A DNA stretch of 64,000 bases from Sphingobium sp. AS12 (GTDB lineage: Bacteria > Pseudomonadota > Alphaproteobacteria > Sphingomonadales > Sphingomonadaceae), in assembly GCF_019097845.1 (NCBI RefSeq), contig NZ_JAHRGM010000035.1, forward strand, positions 248,001-312,000, written 5' to 3'. This document shows, piece after piece, positions 47,748-56,433 of this stretch; the first letter of the stretch is position 1; every line of letters begins with the position of its first letter. The notes below the pieces were generated by a model. The model saw nothing but the letters and a program-made list of their open reading frames with translations, made no database searches and was not told where the DNA came from. A program made the translations under genes and the position numbers.

Positions 47748-50363
47748 TCAGGACGCCAGCGTCCTTGGAGCATTACGCAGCGCGCTTATGTCCACGGTTC
47801 CGGCGAACTCCACGCCCATGCGGTCGTCTTTGGACCAGCGGGCGGTGGCGTTGATGAACTGGCCTTCGCCCAGTTCGATCGCGAACAATGTGCCGAGCGG
47901 CACGTTCCACAATCCCTCTATCAGCGCACCGGTGGCGGAGATGTTGCGGACCCGGCCAGTATAGACATGGCCGTCATGATGCACACCGATGGTGCGCAGC
48001 ATCGTCTTGCGTTCCGGGCGGCTGGACTGAAAGCCGTCAGCCGATGCGGCAGAGCCATTGGCGCGCTGGCCGGCCAGCACGTCGGCGGCGGGCATCGGGC
48101 GGCCATAGATATAGCCTTGGATATGGCTGCACCCCAATTGCCGGATCAGCGCCAGTTCGTCCTGCGTCTCCGCGCCTTCGGCCGTCGTATCCATGCCCAG
48201 CGCCTCAGCCAGGCTGACGATCGCCTTGATGATCGCGCTGTTGCGGCTGCCCTTTGTCGCGGCGCCGCGGACGAAGCTTTGGTCTATCTTTATCTTGTCG
48301 AACGGCGCTTTCTTCAGATAGCCGAGCGAGGAATAGCCAGTGCCGAAATCGTCTAGCGCCAGCCGCACGCCCAGCGCTTTCAGCCGTGCAAACATCGCGT
48401 CGGTGCCGTCATCGTCGTTCAGGAACACGCTTTCGGTGATTTCCAGCTCCAGCCGTTCGGGTGCAAGCTGCGCATTGGCCAGCGCATTCATCACCGTTGA
48501 TGGGAAACCCGGATTGGCGAATTGGGTCGGTGACACATTGACCGCGACGCGGATATCCTCCTGCCACTGGACCGCATCGCGGCAGGCGGTGCGCAGCACC
48601 CACTCGCCAATCTGTGCGATCAGCCCGGTATCCTCGGCGATCGGGATGAATAGGGTAGGGGAGATCGCTCCACGCAACGGATGGTGCCAGCGCAGCAGTG
48701 CCTCATAGCCGGTAATCCGCTCCGTCTTGGACGACACCACCGGCTGATAGACCAGATGCAGCCCGTCGGCGGCCAGCGCATGGCGCAGATCCTCCTCCAG
48801 TGCGCGGCGATCTTCCGCATCGGCGTGCATGTCCGACGAATAGAAACGATGGACGCCCCGGCCATTACCCTTGGCCGCGTAGAGCGCCAGATCGGCGTTG
48901 CGGATCAGCGCGTCGGCGGTCACGCCATCCTGCGGGCAGGAGGAGATGCCGATCGACACGCCGATGACGACGGCCGTTCCCTCGATTGAATAGGGTTGGG
49001 ACACGGTGGCGATAATGTTCTGCGCCAGCTGCGCCAGCATTGTCTGGTCCTGACGCCCCGGCAGCAAAATCTTGAACTCGTCGCCGCCCTGCCGCCCGAC
49101 CAGACCCCGGTCGCCGACCACCCGCTGCAATCGCTGGCTGACCTGGCGCAACAGTGCATCACCTGCGGGATGGCCCAGCGTGTCGTTGACGCTCTTGAAT
49201 CGGTCGAGGTCCAGCATCATCAGCGCGCAATCGCCCGCCTTGCCATGCCGGTCCGCCACGGCCTGCTCCAAGGATCGGAGCATCTGGATACGGTTGGCCA
49301 GGCCCGTGAGCGAATCGAACTGCGCCAGCCGTGTGACCTCTGCCTGGCTGCGGCGCATTTCGGTCAGGTCCGTGCCTGATCCGCGAAAGCCGTGAAACTG
49401 GCCATATTCGTTGAACACCGGCTGGCCGGAAATCGACCACCAGCGCTCCTCCTTCGCCATGGCGGCGCGGACGGATATGTCGGAAAAGCCGGTGCGCGCC
49501 GACAGGTGAAAGCCCAGCGTGCGTTCACCATCGCCCTGCTGCTTGTCGCCGGGGCGGATGATTTCGGTGATCGGACGGCCGATCAGCCCGCCCTGCGGCG
49601 CATCGAGCGTATGGGCCAGCGTATCGGAAATATAGGTTAGGCATCCCTGCCGGTCGGTTTCCCAGAACCAGCCGCGCCCGGTGCGCTCATGTTCCTGCAA
49701 TAGCCGGTCGGACCGTTGCGCGCGTAGATCCTGCCGCTGGCGTTCGATCGCGCGTTCCCGGTCCGCCGTTGCCTGCCGCAGCGTTGCGACTGCCATGACG
49801 ATGATGCAGCTGACCAGCAGACCAACCTGGGCCAGGCCTGCCTTTTCCGTGACAGACACCAGCAGCGCGCCCAGAAAATAACTGATTCCCAGCAAGCGCC
49901 TGTCGCCAAAGATGCACACTGCCAGCAGCGCGACCGCGAGTTCCGGCACCGCGGCCAGAAACAGCGAATCGGATGCGGCTTTCGGCTCATGCCCCAGCCA
50001 CAGGCTGAAGGTCAGGCCGGACAGGAACAGCATTGGCAGCATCAGCCAGTTCTGGATATGCGGCAACCGCTCTTGAAACAGCGACCAGCGCGGCACCACC
50101 ATCAACGCGCCATCCACCAGCAGCATCGCGGTCATGATCGCCGCCTGCTCACTGTCACCGGGGCGATAGAAAGGGATCCCCAGCAGGGCGATGACACACA
50201 GCTTGGCCAGCAGGATCAGTGGCCACAGCCGCGCGATCTGAACAAAGGCGCCTGAAATCCATGACGCGGCAACCTCGGTCCCGCTCTCCGCCAGTCCGAG
50301 CGCAACGATAAGCGACATGGATCGCGAAGGACTATCGGTAAGGGACGCGCGCAATGGAGACAT
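47748..50363 (-). CDS. Membrane-bound PAS-GGDEF-EAL-PilZ c-di-GMP protein
   Basis: An 871-residue protein with five to six N-terminal membrane helices (about 45-195), a PAS domain (about 225-335), a diguanylate cyclase domain with an intact GGDEF (426-430), a phosphodiesterase domain with EALLRW (554-559), ITES, DDFGTGYSSL and KIDQSFV, and a C-terminal PilZ domain (about 781-866; RPERKTMLR, NISATGALIEG). Both catalytic domains keep key residues, so synthesis, breakdown or both are possible, with PilZ as a sensor of c-di-GMP. It is leftward and downstream of dnaN. Confidence 0.93.
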   Translation of the reverse strand: MSPLRASLTDSPSRSMSLIVALGLAESGTEVAASWISGAFVQIARLWPLILLAKLCVIALLGIPFYRPGDSEQAAIMTAMLLVDGALMVVPRWSLFQERLPHIQNWLMLPMLFLSGLTFSLWLGHEPKAASDSLFLAAVPELAVALLAVCIFGDRRLLGISYFLGALLVSVTEKAGLAQVGLLVSCIIVMAVATLRQATADRERAIERQRQDLRAQRSDRLLQEHERTGRGWFWETDRQGCLTYISDTLAHTLDAPQGGLIGRPITEIIRPGDKQQGDGERTLGFHLSARTGFSDISVRAAMAKEERWWSISGQPVFNEYGQFHGFRGSGTDLTEMRRSQAEVTRLAQFDSLTGLANRIQMLRSLEQAVADRHGKAGDCALMMLDLDRFKSVNDTLGHPAGDALLRQVSQRLQRVVGDRGLVGRQGGDEFKILLPGRQDQTMLAQLAQNIIATVSQPYSIEGTAVVIGVSIGISSCPQDGVTADALIRNADLALYAAKGNGRGVHRFYSSDMHADAEDRRALEEDLRHALAADGLHLVYQPVVSSKTERITGYEALLRWHHPLRGAISPTLFIPIAEDTGLIAQIGEWVLRTACRDAVQWQEDIRVAVNVSPTQFANPGFPSTVMNALANAQLAPERLELEITESVFLNDDDGTDAMFARLKALGVRLALDDFGTGYSSLGYLKKAPFDKIKIDQSFVRGAATKGSRNSAIIKAIVSLAEALGMDTTAEGAETQDELALIRQLGCSHIQGYIYGRPMPAADVLAGQRANGSAASADGFQSSRPERKTMLRTIGVHHDGHVYTGRVRNISATGALIEGLWNVPLGTLFAIELGEGQFINATARWSKDDRMGVEFAGTVDISALRNAPRTLAS

Positions 50364-50418
50364 GCGCTTTGTTTAACGTCCGTTCGTTTACATAGAATTA
50401 CTTCAAACAAAGGGACTT

Positions 50419-50460
50419 TTGCATGTTTAACGGCACTAGATGCGCGTGCTAAACATGCAA
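50419..50460. repeat. Inverted repeat between dnaN and the GGDEF-EAL gene
   Basis: A perfect 11-bp inverted repeat, TTGCATGTTTA and TAAACATGCAA, with a 20-base spacer. It begins just after the dnaN stop codon and precedes the next gene in the same direction. There is no T run, so a regulator site for the downstream gene is as likely as a terminator. Confidence 0.6.
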
Positions 50461-50464
50461 CTGA

Positions 50465-51577
50465 TCACACCCGCATCGGCATCAATACATAGAGCGCCGG
50501 GCTACGGTCATTCTCGCGGATCAGCGTCGGTGCGGCAGCATCAGCCAGATGCAGTTCCACCGTTTCACTGTCGATCTGGCCCAATATATCGAGCAGATAG
50601 CGCGCGTTGAAGCCGATGTCGAAACCCTCGCCCTGAAAAACGCCGGACACTTCTTCGGCCGCCGTGCCATTTTCGGGACTAGTGACCGACAGGGTGATCT
50701 TGTCGCGGTCCAGGCTCATCTTGACCGCACGGGTCTTTTCGGTCGCGATGGTTGCGACGCGATCCACCCCTTCCTCGAAACTGCGCGGGTCGATCTTGAG
50801 CAATTTGTCGTTCGCGGTCGGGATGACCCGGCTATAATCAGGGAAAGTGCCGTCGATCAGCTTGCTGGTCAGGATCGCGCTGCCCAGGCCAAAGCGGATC
50901 TTGCTGGCTGACAGCGAAATCTGCACCGACCCTTCGACCTCATCGAGCAATTTGCGCAATTCGCCGATACATTTGCGCGGAATGATGATGCCAGGCATCC
51001 CGTCCGCGCCATCGGGGCGGGGCACAGTGACGCGGGCCAGGCGATGGCCGTCGGTTGCGGCGGCTTTCAGCACCGGCTGCCCGTCATCCGACACATGGAA
51101 ATAAATGCCGTTCAGATAATAGCGCGTCTCTTCGGTCGAGATCGCAAAGCGCGTCTTGTCGATGATCTGCTTCAATGTTTCGGCGGGCAGTTCGAAACTG
51201 GTCGGCAGGTCGCCCTCGGCGATGACCGGGAAATCGTCACGCGGCAGGGTGGACAGGTTGAAGCGCGCGCGCCCGGCCTGGATCAGCATCTTGCCATCGG
51301 CCGCAGCCAGCGACACCTGGCTGCCTTCGGGCAGTTTGCGGGCGATGTCGAACAAGGTGTGGGCCGAAATGGTGGTCGCGCCAGCCTGCTCCACCTGCGC
51401 GGAAATGCTTTCGACGACCTGCAGGTCGAGATCGGTTGCCATCAGCTTGATCGCGCCATCGGCCGACGCTTCGATCAGCACGTTGGACAGGATCGGAATC
51501 GTATTGCGCCGCTCGACCACCGACTGGACGTGGCTCAGGCTCTTCAACAGCGTCGCGCGTTCGATGGTGGCCTTCAT
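50465..51577 (-). CDS. dnaN: DNA polymerase III beta subunit (sliding clamp)
   Basis: Ring-shaped processivity factor for DNA polymerase III. The 370 residues match the family, from MKATIERATLLKSLSHVQSV through the NTIPILSNVLIEA region to the conserved C terminus LYVLMPMRV, which closes the partner-binding pocket. The ATG at MKATIERATL is the family start; 15 upstream codons are rejected. It is not next to dnaA or recF, which lies about 8 kb away. Confidence 0.96.
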   Translation of the reverse strand: MKATIERATLLKSLSHVQSVVERRNTIPILSNVLIEASADGAIKLMATDLDLQVVESISAQVEQAGATTISAHTLFDIARKLPEGSQVSLAAADGKMLIQAGRARFNLSTLPRDDFPVIAEGDLPTSFELPAETLKQIIDKTRFAISTEETRYYLNGIYFHVSDDGQPVLKAAATDGHRLARVTVPRPDGADGMPGIIIPRKCIGELRKLLDEVEGSVQISLSASKIRFGLGSAILTSKLIDGTFPDYSRVIPTANDKLLKIDPRSFEEGVDRVATIATEKTRAVKMSLDRDKITLSVTSPENGTAAEEVSGVFQGEGFDIGFNARYLLDILGQIDSETVELHLADAAAPTLIRENDRSPALYVLMPMRV

Positions 51578-51748
51578 GTCCCTGTTCTGTCCGTTTCTTT
51601 TCTGCAAGTGGCCCGGATGCACTCGAATCCGGGTGACTATGATGGATGGTTCTTCATAACCGCTGTTGCGGCATGGGCAAGCACTCGCTCACGCTTTCCC
51701 ATAGCAGGACGCTTGCAAAACGGGACAGGGTGCGCTCTGCCTTGGCGC

Positions 51749-52237
51749 ATGAGCCGCATCGCTGCCCTCTTGATGATCCTGTTGCTGGCCGCAACCCCTG
51801 CCATCGCGCGGGATTCGCTGGGCATGTTCGACCGCTGGGGGGCGTTCCGCGACCCTGCGACCCCGCGCTGCTATGCTATCGCCCGGCCAGTAAAGCGCGA
51901 CGGACGGGTCAGTCCGGGCTTCGCCTCGGTCGGCACCTGGCCGCGGCAGAAGGTCCGGGGCCAGGTCCATTTCCGCTTAAGCCGCAGCCGTGCGGACAAG
52001 GCAGTGGTGACGCTCAGCATCGGCGAACGCCGCTTCACTCTGGTTGCGGGGCGCAGTGACGCCTGGGCCGCCGACCAGCGCGGCGACGCGGCGATCATCG
52101 CCGCCATGCGATCGGCCAGCAGCATGAGCGTCCAGACGAGTGACGCGCAAGGCCGCGCCTTCGCCGACAGCTACGCCCTGCGTGGCGCGGCGACGGCGAT
52201 CGACGCAGCGGCGCTGGGATGCGCGCGACTGCGGTAA
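51749..52237 (+). CDS. Secreted hypothetical protein, IalB-like
   Basis: A 162-residue protein with a signal peptide ([20 protein letters not shown]). The mature part has Cys near each end ([15 protein letters not shown]), the DRWGAFRDP opening and the [17 protein letters not shown] stretch seen in invasion-associated locus B-like proteins of alphaproteobacteria. The family has no settled function outside Bartonella. The start is chosen for the signal peptide. Confidence 0.72.
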   Translation: MSRIAALLMILLLAATPAIARDSLGMFDRWGAFRDPATPRCYAIARPVKRDGRVSPGFASVGTWPRQKVRGQVHFRLSRSRADKAVVTLSIGERRFTLVAGRSDAWAADQRGDAAIIAAMRSASSMSVQTSDAQGRAFADSYALRGAATAIDAAALGCARLR

Positions 52238-52272
52238 AGCGGCAGTGCTTTAATAATCTGCGAAAATCGACT

Positions 52273-53556
52273 ATGGGCGCGGTCATGCAATCAGCCGCCA
52301 ACCCCATCATGCCGATTCCCGGCCTTATCGACCCTGTGCCCGTGCCGCGCGCCGTGACCCCGCGCGCGGATGGTCGCACCGACCTGCTCGGCCTGTCGCG
52401 CCCGCAGATCAAGTCCGTGCTGGAGGAAGCCGGGTTGGACGCGAAGGCCGCCAAGCTGCGCTCCAAGCAGCTGTTCCACTGGCTCTATCATCGCGGCGAA
52501 ACCGATTTCGAGGCGATGACCGACCTTGCCAAGCCGATGCGCGGCTGGATGGCGGAGCGCTTTGTCGTCGGCCGCCCGCAGGTGGTCGAGGCGCAGGTCT
52601 CCACCGATGGCACCCGCAAATGGCTGCTCCGTTCGGACGACGGGCAGGATTATGAGATGGTGTTCATTCCCGATGCGGATCGTGGCACTTTGTGCGTGTC
52701 GAGCCAGGTCGGTTGCACCCTCAATTGCCGCTTCTGCCACACCGGCACGATGCGTCTGGTCCGCAACCTGACGCCGGGCGAAATCGTGGGGCAAGTCATG
52801 CTGGCGCGCGATGCGCTGGGCGAATGGCCGAAGGGGAATATGGGCAGCACCGCCGCCGCCAGCCCGGACGATGAGGATGAGGACGCCCCCCAATATTCGC
52901 CCGACGGGAGGATGCTGACCAATATCGTCATGATGGGCATGGGCGAGCCGCTCTATAATTTCGAGCATGTCCGCGATGCGCTGAAAGTCGTGATGGATGG
53001 CGATGGCCTCGCCCTCTCGCGCCGCCGCATCACCCTGTCGACCAGTGGCGTCATCCCGATGATGGCGCGGGCGAGCGAGGAAATCGGCGTGAACCTAGCC
53101 GTTTCGCTCCATGCCGTGACCAAGGAAGTGCGCGACGAGCTGGTGCCGATCAACAAGAAATATGGGATTGAGGAGCTGCTCCAGGCCTGCGCCGACTATC
53201 CCAAAGCCAGCAATGCGCGCCGCATCACCTTTGAATATGTGATGATCAAGGACAAGAATGACAGCGACGATGACGCGCGCGAACTGGTCCGCCTGATCCG
53301 CAAATATAAGCTGCCGGCCAAGGTCAATCTGATCCCGTTCAACCCCTGGCCCGGCACCTACTATGAATGCTCGGCGCCGGAGCGGATTCTATCGTTCAGT
53401 TCGATCGTATTTGAAGGTGGCATTTCCGCGCCCGTCCGCACCCCGCGCGGGCGCGATATCATGGCGGCCTGCGGGCAGTTGAAATCGGCGAGCGAAAAGA
53501 AAAGCCGTGCCGAACTCGACCGGCTGGCGGAGGAAAAGCAGGCGGCGCTGGGCTGA
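52273..53556 (+). CDS. rlmN: 23S rRNA (A2503-C2)/tRNA (A37-C2) methyltransferase RlmN
   Basis: Radical-SAM dual-specificity RNA methyltransferase. The 4Fe-4S ligands are Cys148, Cys152 and Cys155 (GCTLNCRFC). Cys141 stands seven residues earlier as in E. coli RlmN, and a late Cys in IMAACGQL corresponds to the methyl-carrying cysteine. Other motifs are [13 protein letters not shown] and [20 protein letters not shown]. The N terminus has a roughly 35-residue extension. The 427-residue start is one of two ATG options 12 bases apart. A terminator follows. Confidence 0.95.
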   Translation: MGAVMQSAANPIMPIPGLIDPVPVPRAVTPRADGRTDLLGLSRPQIKSVLEEAGLDAKAAKLRSKQLFHWLYHRGETDFEAMTDLAKPMRGWMAERFVVGRPQVVEAQVSTDGTRKWLLRSDDGQDYEMVFIPDADRGTLCVSSQVGCTLNCRFCHTGTMRLVRNLTPGEIVGQVMLARDALGEWPKGNMGSTAAASPDDEDEDAPQYSPDGRMLTNIVMMGMGEPLYNFEHVRDALKVVMDGDGLALSRRRITLSTSGVIPMMARASEEIGVNLAVSLHAVTKEVRDELVPINKKYGIEELLQACADYPKASNARRITFEYVMIKDKNDSDDDARELVRLIRKYKLPAKVNLIPFNPWPGTYYECSAPERILSFSSIVFEGGISAPVRTPRGRDIMAACGQLKSASEKKSRAELDRLAEEKQAALG

Positions 53557-53584
53557 CCCTCTCCTGGTGGAGACAGGATGCCAT

Positions 53585-53612
53585 AAGCCCCGCCCGTCAC
53601 GGCGGGGCTTTT
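53585..53612 (+). terminator. Terminator after rlmN
   Basis: The stem AAGCCCCGCC/GGCGGGGCTT with a 6-base loop is followed by TTC, 28 bases after the rlmN stop. The next gene starts within 20 bases, so it may also act as a partial barrier or 5' leader hairpin. Confidence 0.8.
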
Positions 53613-53628
53613 CATGTGGGGAATGATG

Positions 53629-54051
53629 ATGACCGATGACGAGATTGAGTGGCTGGCCACCGGCTTTTGCGCCTGCACCCTGCCCAAGGGGCAATGGACC
53701 CACGGCGCGCATTTTGCGACTGCGCTGTGGCTCATCCTCAAACGTCCCGACATCACGCCCGAACGCGACATGCCCGCGATGATCCGCCGCTATAATGAGA
53801 GCGTAGGCGGGGTGAACAGCGACACGGGCGGCTATCATGAAACGATCACCCAGGCGTCGTTGCATATGACCCGCGCGCTGCTGGCTGGTCTGCCGCCGGA
53901 CGTGACGCCCGCATCGGCCTTCGCCATGCTGATGGCATCGCCATTGGGGGACAAGGACTGGCTGTTCACTTACTGGTCGCAGGACACCCTGATGTCCGTC
54001 GCGGCACGCCGGAACTGGCTCGCACCGGACCTGCAATCCCTGCCTGGATAG
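53629..54051 (+). CDS. Conserved hypothetical protein
   Basis: A 140-residue soluble protein starting MTDDEIEWLATGFCACTLPK. The regions WTHGAHFATALWLIL, MIRRYNESVGGVNSDTGGYH and ITQASLHMTRA are strongly amphipathic, and the HGAH and YHET parts could form a metal or active site. It looks like a compact all-helical fold found widely in proteobacteria, but I recognise no function. GGGGA lies before the chosen ATG among several clustered ATGs. Terminators flank it on both sides. Confidence 0.68.
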   Translation: MTDDEIEWLATGFCACTLPKGQWTHGAHFATALWLILKRPDITPERDMPAMIRRYNESVGGVNSDTGGYHETITQASLHMTRALLAGLPPDVTPASAFAMLMASPLGDKDWLFTYWSQDTLMSVAARRNWLAPDLQSLPG

Positions 54052-54052
54052 A

Positions 54053-54085
54053 AAAAGGGCGACCCGTTGCCGGACCGCCCTTTTC
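54053..54085. terminator. Bidirectional terminator
   Basis: The stem AAAAGGGCG/CGCCCTTTT, with A and T runs on both flanks, lies between the hypothetical gene and the convergent outer-membrane protein gene. Both strands give a hairpin plus U run. Confidence 0.85.
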
Positions 54086-54111
54086 TTATTCCAAACTGGT
54101 CCTGAGAAGGA

Positions 54112-54618
54112 TCAGAAGCGGAAACCGACGCCGACCATCGCGGCGTCACGGCCACCGATATTCTGCTCATACTCGGTGCGCTGATATTCAGCCGAGATAT
54201 AGGTGTTGGGGGTCGCCGCGAATTCCAGACCGCCGCCGAAACGGACGCCCTCGAACGCCGCGCCAACGCCCAGCGTTTCGATGCGGGTGGTGGCATAACC
54301 GACCTTGCCAAACGCCAGAACGCGCGGGGTGGCGACGAAGCCGACGCGCAGCGACGCGGCGAGATCACGGCTGAGTTCCACGCCGGAATCGCCGACAGTG
54401 GTGTCGCCCAAGCTGACTTCGACGCCGCCGGTGATGCGGGGGGCAAGCGCCAGATCATAACCGGCGGTCACGCCATAGGCAAAGCCGTCCTCTTCGCCGG
54501 CATTGTCATAGCCCAGCGTCACGCCAGCGCGCGGCCCGGTGAAAGGCGCAGCATCCTGAGCGAAAGCAGGGGCCGAAATGCAGGCAGCAGCAATCGCTGC
54601 GAAAATCACAGTTTTCAT
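54112..54618 (-). CDS. Small outer-membrane beta-barrel protein (opacity/Omp25-like)
   Basis: A 168-residue protein with a signal peptide (MKTVIFAAIAAACISAPAFA) and alternating hydrophobic strands consistent with an eight-stranded barrel (AGVTLGYDNAGEEDGFAYGV, TGGVEVSLGD, LRVGFVATPRVLAFGKVGYA, FEGVRFGGGLEFAATPNTYI) ending in the C-terminal phenylalanine signature VGVGFRF. This is the plan of OmpA-like and opacity porins. Its role is probably structural or adhesive; no ligand is evident. Confidence 0.85.
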   Translation of the reverse strand: MKTVIFAAIAAACISAPAFAQDAAPFTGPRAGVTLGYDNAGEEDGFAYGVTAGYDLALAPRITGGVEVSLGDTTVGDSGVELSRDLAASLRVGFVATPRVLAFGKVGYATTRIETLGVGAAFEGVRFGGGLEFAATPNTYISAEYQRTEYEQNIGGRDAAMVGVGFRF

Positions 54619-54939
54619 AAAGTCCTCGATATTATATTCATAACCGAATAGAGAAATTCATCCGGCATTCAGGTTCGGTGCCAAGAAATCGTGGCTGAAA
54701 TAACACAACTCCTCCTGCCCATATCTCCTCCTTGTCTGAAGATTATATGGACGCGATCAGCATCGGTATCGCGCAACCGCCATCTAGGTTCGCCCTTTTG
54801 GTTTGCAAAGGGGCCAAGTCTTTATTTCAAATGATTTCAATATTCTGTTGCAAAAGTGTAACTATGCCATGGGATGGCTGTGCGTGCATCATGGCGAACA
54901 TTCGTGGACTAAGCGGCGCGATCGGTTAGGATAGCGACC
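54619..54939. other. Gap of 321 bases without a supported gene
   Basis: AT-richer than the rest of the window. It must hold the promoter of the leftward beta-barrel gene and of the rightward cytochrome gene. One 65-codon frame can be read, but its composition is not protein-like and it has no ribosome site. No palindrome or repeat was found. Confidence 0.6.
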
Positions 54940-55659
54940 ATGGACAGTCAGACCCCAAAGGCGACCGGCACCGTCAGGCGGCATCGCCTGTCGACGCGCC
55001 TATGGCACTGGCTAAATGCGGCATTGCTCTATGTGCTGTTCACCAGCGGGCTTGGCATCTTCAACGCCCATCCCCGCCTCTATTGGGGGCATTATGGCGC
55101 GAATTTGGACGCGGCCTGGCTGGAGCTTGATCGCTTCCCCGGCTGGCTGACCCTGCCTGCGCTCTATAGCCTGGCCATGTCGCGCCACTGGCATCTGGCG
55201 GCCGCGCCGATCTTCGCCTTCGCGCTGCTCTTCTACATGCTCTGGAGCCTCGCCAACCGGCACATCGTTCGCGACCTCGCCTTCCGTCGCGATGATCTTG
55301 CCCCGCGCCATATCTGGCAGGATATCAAGGATCATGCCCGGTTGCGCTTTCCCACGGGCGACGCCGCGCTGCGCTATAATGTGTTGCAAAAGTTTAGCTA
55401 TATCGGCGTCATCTTCATCCTGTTGCCGCTCATCATCCTGACCGGGCTGACCATGGCGCCGGGAATGAATGCGGCCTGGCCCTGGCTGGTCGACCTGTTC
55501 GGCGGGCGGCAATCGGCGCGTTCGCTCCACTTCATCGCGGCTTTTGCGCTGGTCGCCTTCTTTCTCGTCCACATATTGATGGTGTTGCTGGCCGGGCCTG
55601 TGAACGAAGTCCGATCGATGATCACAGGCCGCTATCGCGTGCCGGAGGAACGGCCATGA
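54940..55659 (+). CDS. Cytochrome b561-type membrane protein
   Basis: A 239-residue inner-membrane protein with four to five helices and His residues placed to bind two haems b (HRLSTRLWHWLNAALLYVLF, SRHWHLAAAPIF, SLHFIAAFALVAFFLVHILM). It belongs to the Ni/Fe-hydrogenase-type cytochrome b group. The next gene overlaps by four bases and encodes a molybdopterin enzyme, so this is likely its quinol-linked electron donor, as YedZ is for YedY. Confidence 0.88.
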   Translation: MDSQTPKATGTVRRHRLSTRLWHWLNAALLYVLFTSGLGIFNAHPRLYWGHYGANLDAAWLELDRFPGWLTLPALYSLAMSRHWHLAAAPIFAFALLFYMLWSLANRHIVRDLAFRRDDLAPRHIWQDIKDHARLRFPTGDAALRYNVLQKFSYIGVIFILLPLIILTGLTMAPGMNAAWPWLVDLFGGRQSARSLHFIAAFALVAFFLVHILMVLLAGPVNEVRSMITGRYRVPEERP

Positions 55660-56402
55660 TTCTCACCCGCCGCACCCTGCTGCTAGTGGCCACTGCCACG
55701 CTGGCGGGGTGCGACCGGCTGGGGCGGAATGAAAGCGTGCGTGAAGCCCTTTTTTCGGCTGAAAATTTCCACCGCTGGGCGCAACGCAGCCTGATGGCGC
55801 GCGACGCGCTGGCGCAGGAGTTTCGGCCCGACCAGATATCGCCAATCTTCCGCGCCAATGGCACCGCCAACCCCAATACGCCTGCCTATAAGGCGCTGTG
55901 GCGGGGCGGCTTTGCCGACTGGCGGCTGCCGGTGACGGGGCTGGTGACGCGCCCGCTGTCCCTTTCTCTGGCGCAGTTGCAGGCGATGCCCCACCGCACC
56001 CAGATCACCCGCCATGATTGCGTCGAAGGCTGGAGCGCGATCGGCAAATGGCGCGGCGTTCCGCTGAAAGCCATCCTGGAAGCCGCCGGTTTGCGCGACA
56101 GCGCCCGCTACCTCGTCTTTCGCTGCGCCGACGATATGGGCGGCGGACGGCCCTATTATGAGAGCATCGACCGGTTCGACGCCTTCCATCCCCAGACGAT
56201 CCTGGCCTATGCGCTCAATGACCGCCCCTTGACCGTCGCCAATGGCGCGCCGCTGCGGCTGCGGGTCGAACGGCAATTGGGCTATAAGCAGGCCAAATAT
56301 CTGATGGGCATCGAAGCGGTCGCATCGCTCGACGGCATCGGCAAGGGGAAGGGCGGTTACTGGGAGGATTATGCCGGCTATGACTGGTATGCCGGGATTT
56401 GA
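55656..56402 (+). CDS. Molybdopterin-dependent oxidoreductase (sulfite oxidase/MsrP fold)
   Basis: A 248-residue exported enzyme. The N terminus TRRTLLLVATATLAGC combines a twin-arginine-like RR with a lipobox (LAGC, Cys19), so it is probably a periplasmic lipoprotein or Tat substrate. The sulfite-oxidase fold is shown by DWRLPVTGLVTRPLSLSLAQ, the molybdenum ligand Cys122 in RHDCVEGWSAIGKW, and the final RQLGYKQAKYLMGIEAV. Methionine sulfoxide repair, as by MsrP, is a reasonable guess but unproven. It overlaps the cytochrome b gene. Confidence 0.87.
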   Translation: MILTRRTLLLVATATLAGCDRLGRNESVREALFSAENFHRWAQRSLMARDALAQEFRPDQISPIFRANGTANPNTPAYKALWRGGFADWRLPVTGLVTRPLSLSLAQLQAMPHRTQITRHDCVEGWSAIGKWRGVPLKAILEAAGLRDSARYLVFRCADDMGGGRPYYESIDRFDAFHPQTILAYALNDRPLTVANGAPLRLRVERQLGYKQAKYLMGIEAVASLDGIGKGKGGYWEDYAGYDWYAGI

Positions 56403-56433
56403 CCTGCGCCGTCCGGGGTGACAGATTATTGCC

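Noticed and set aside
54732..54929. 65-codon open frame in the gap before the cytochrome b561 gene
   Set aside because: No ribosome site, and odd composition with scattered Cys; probably chance in an AT-richer gap.
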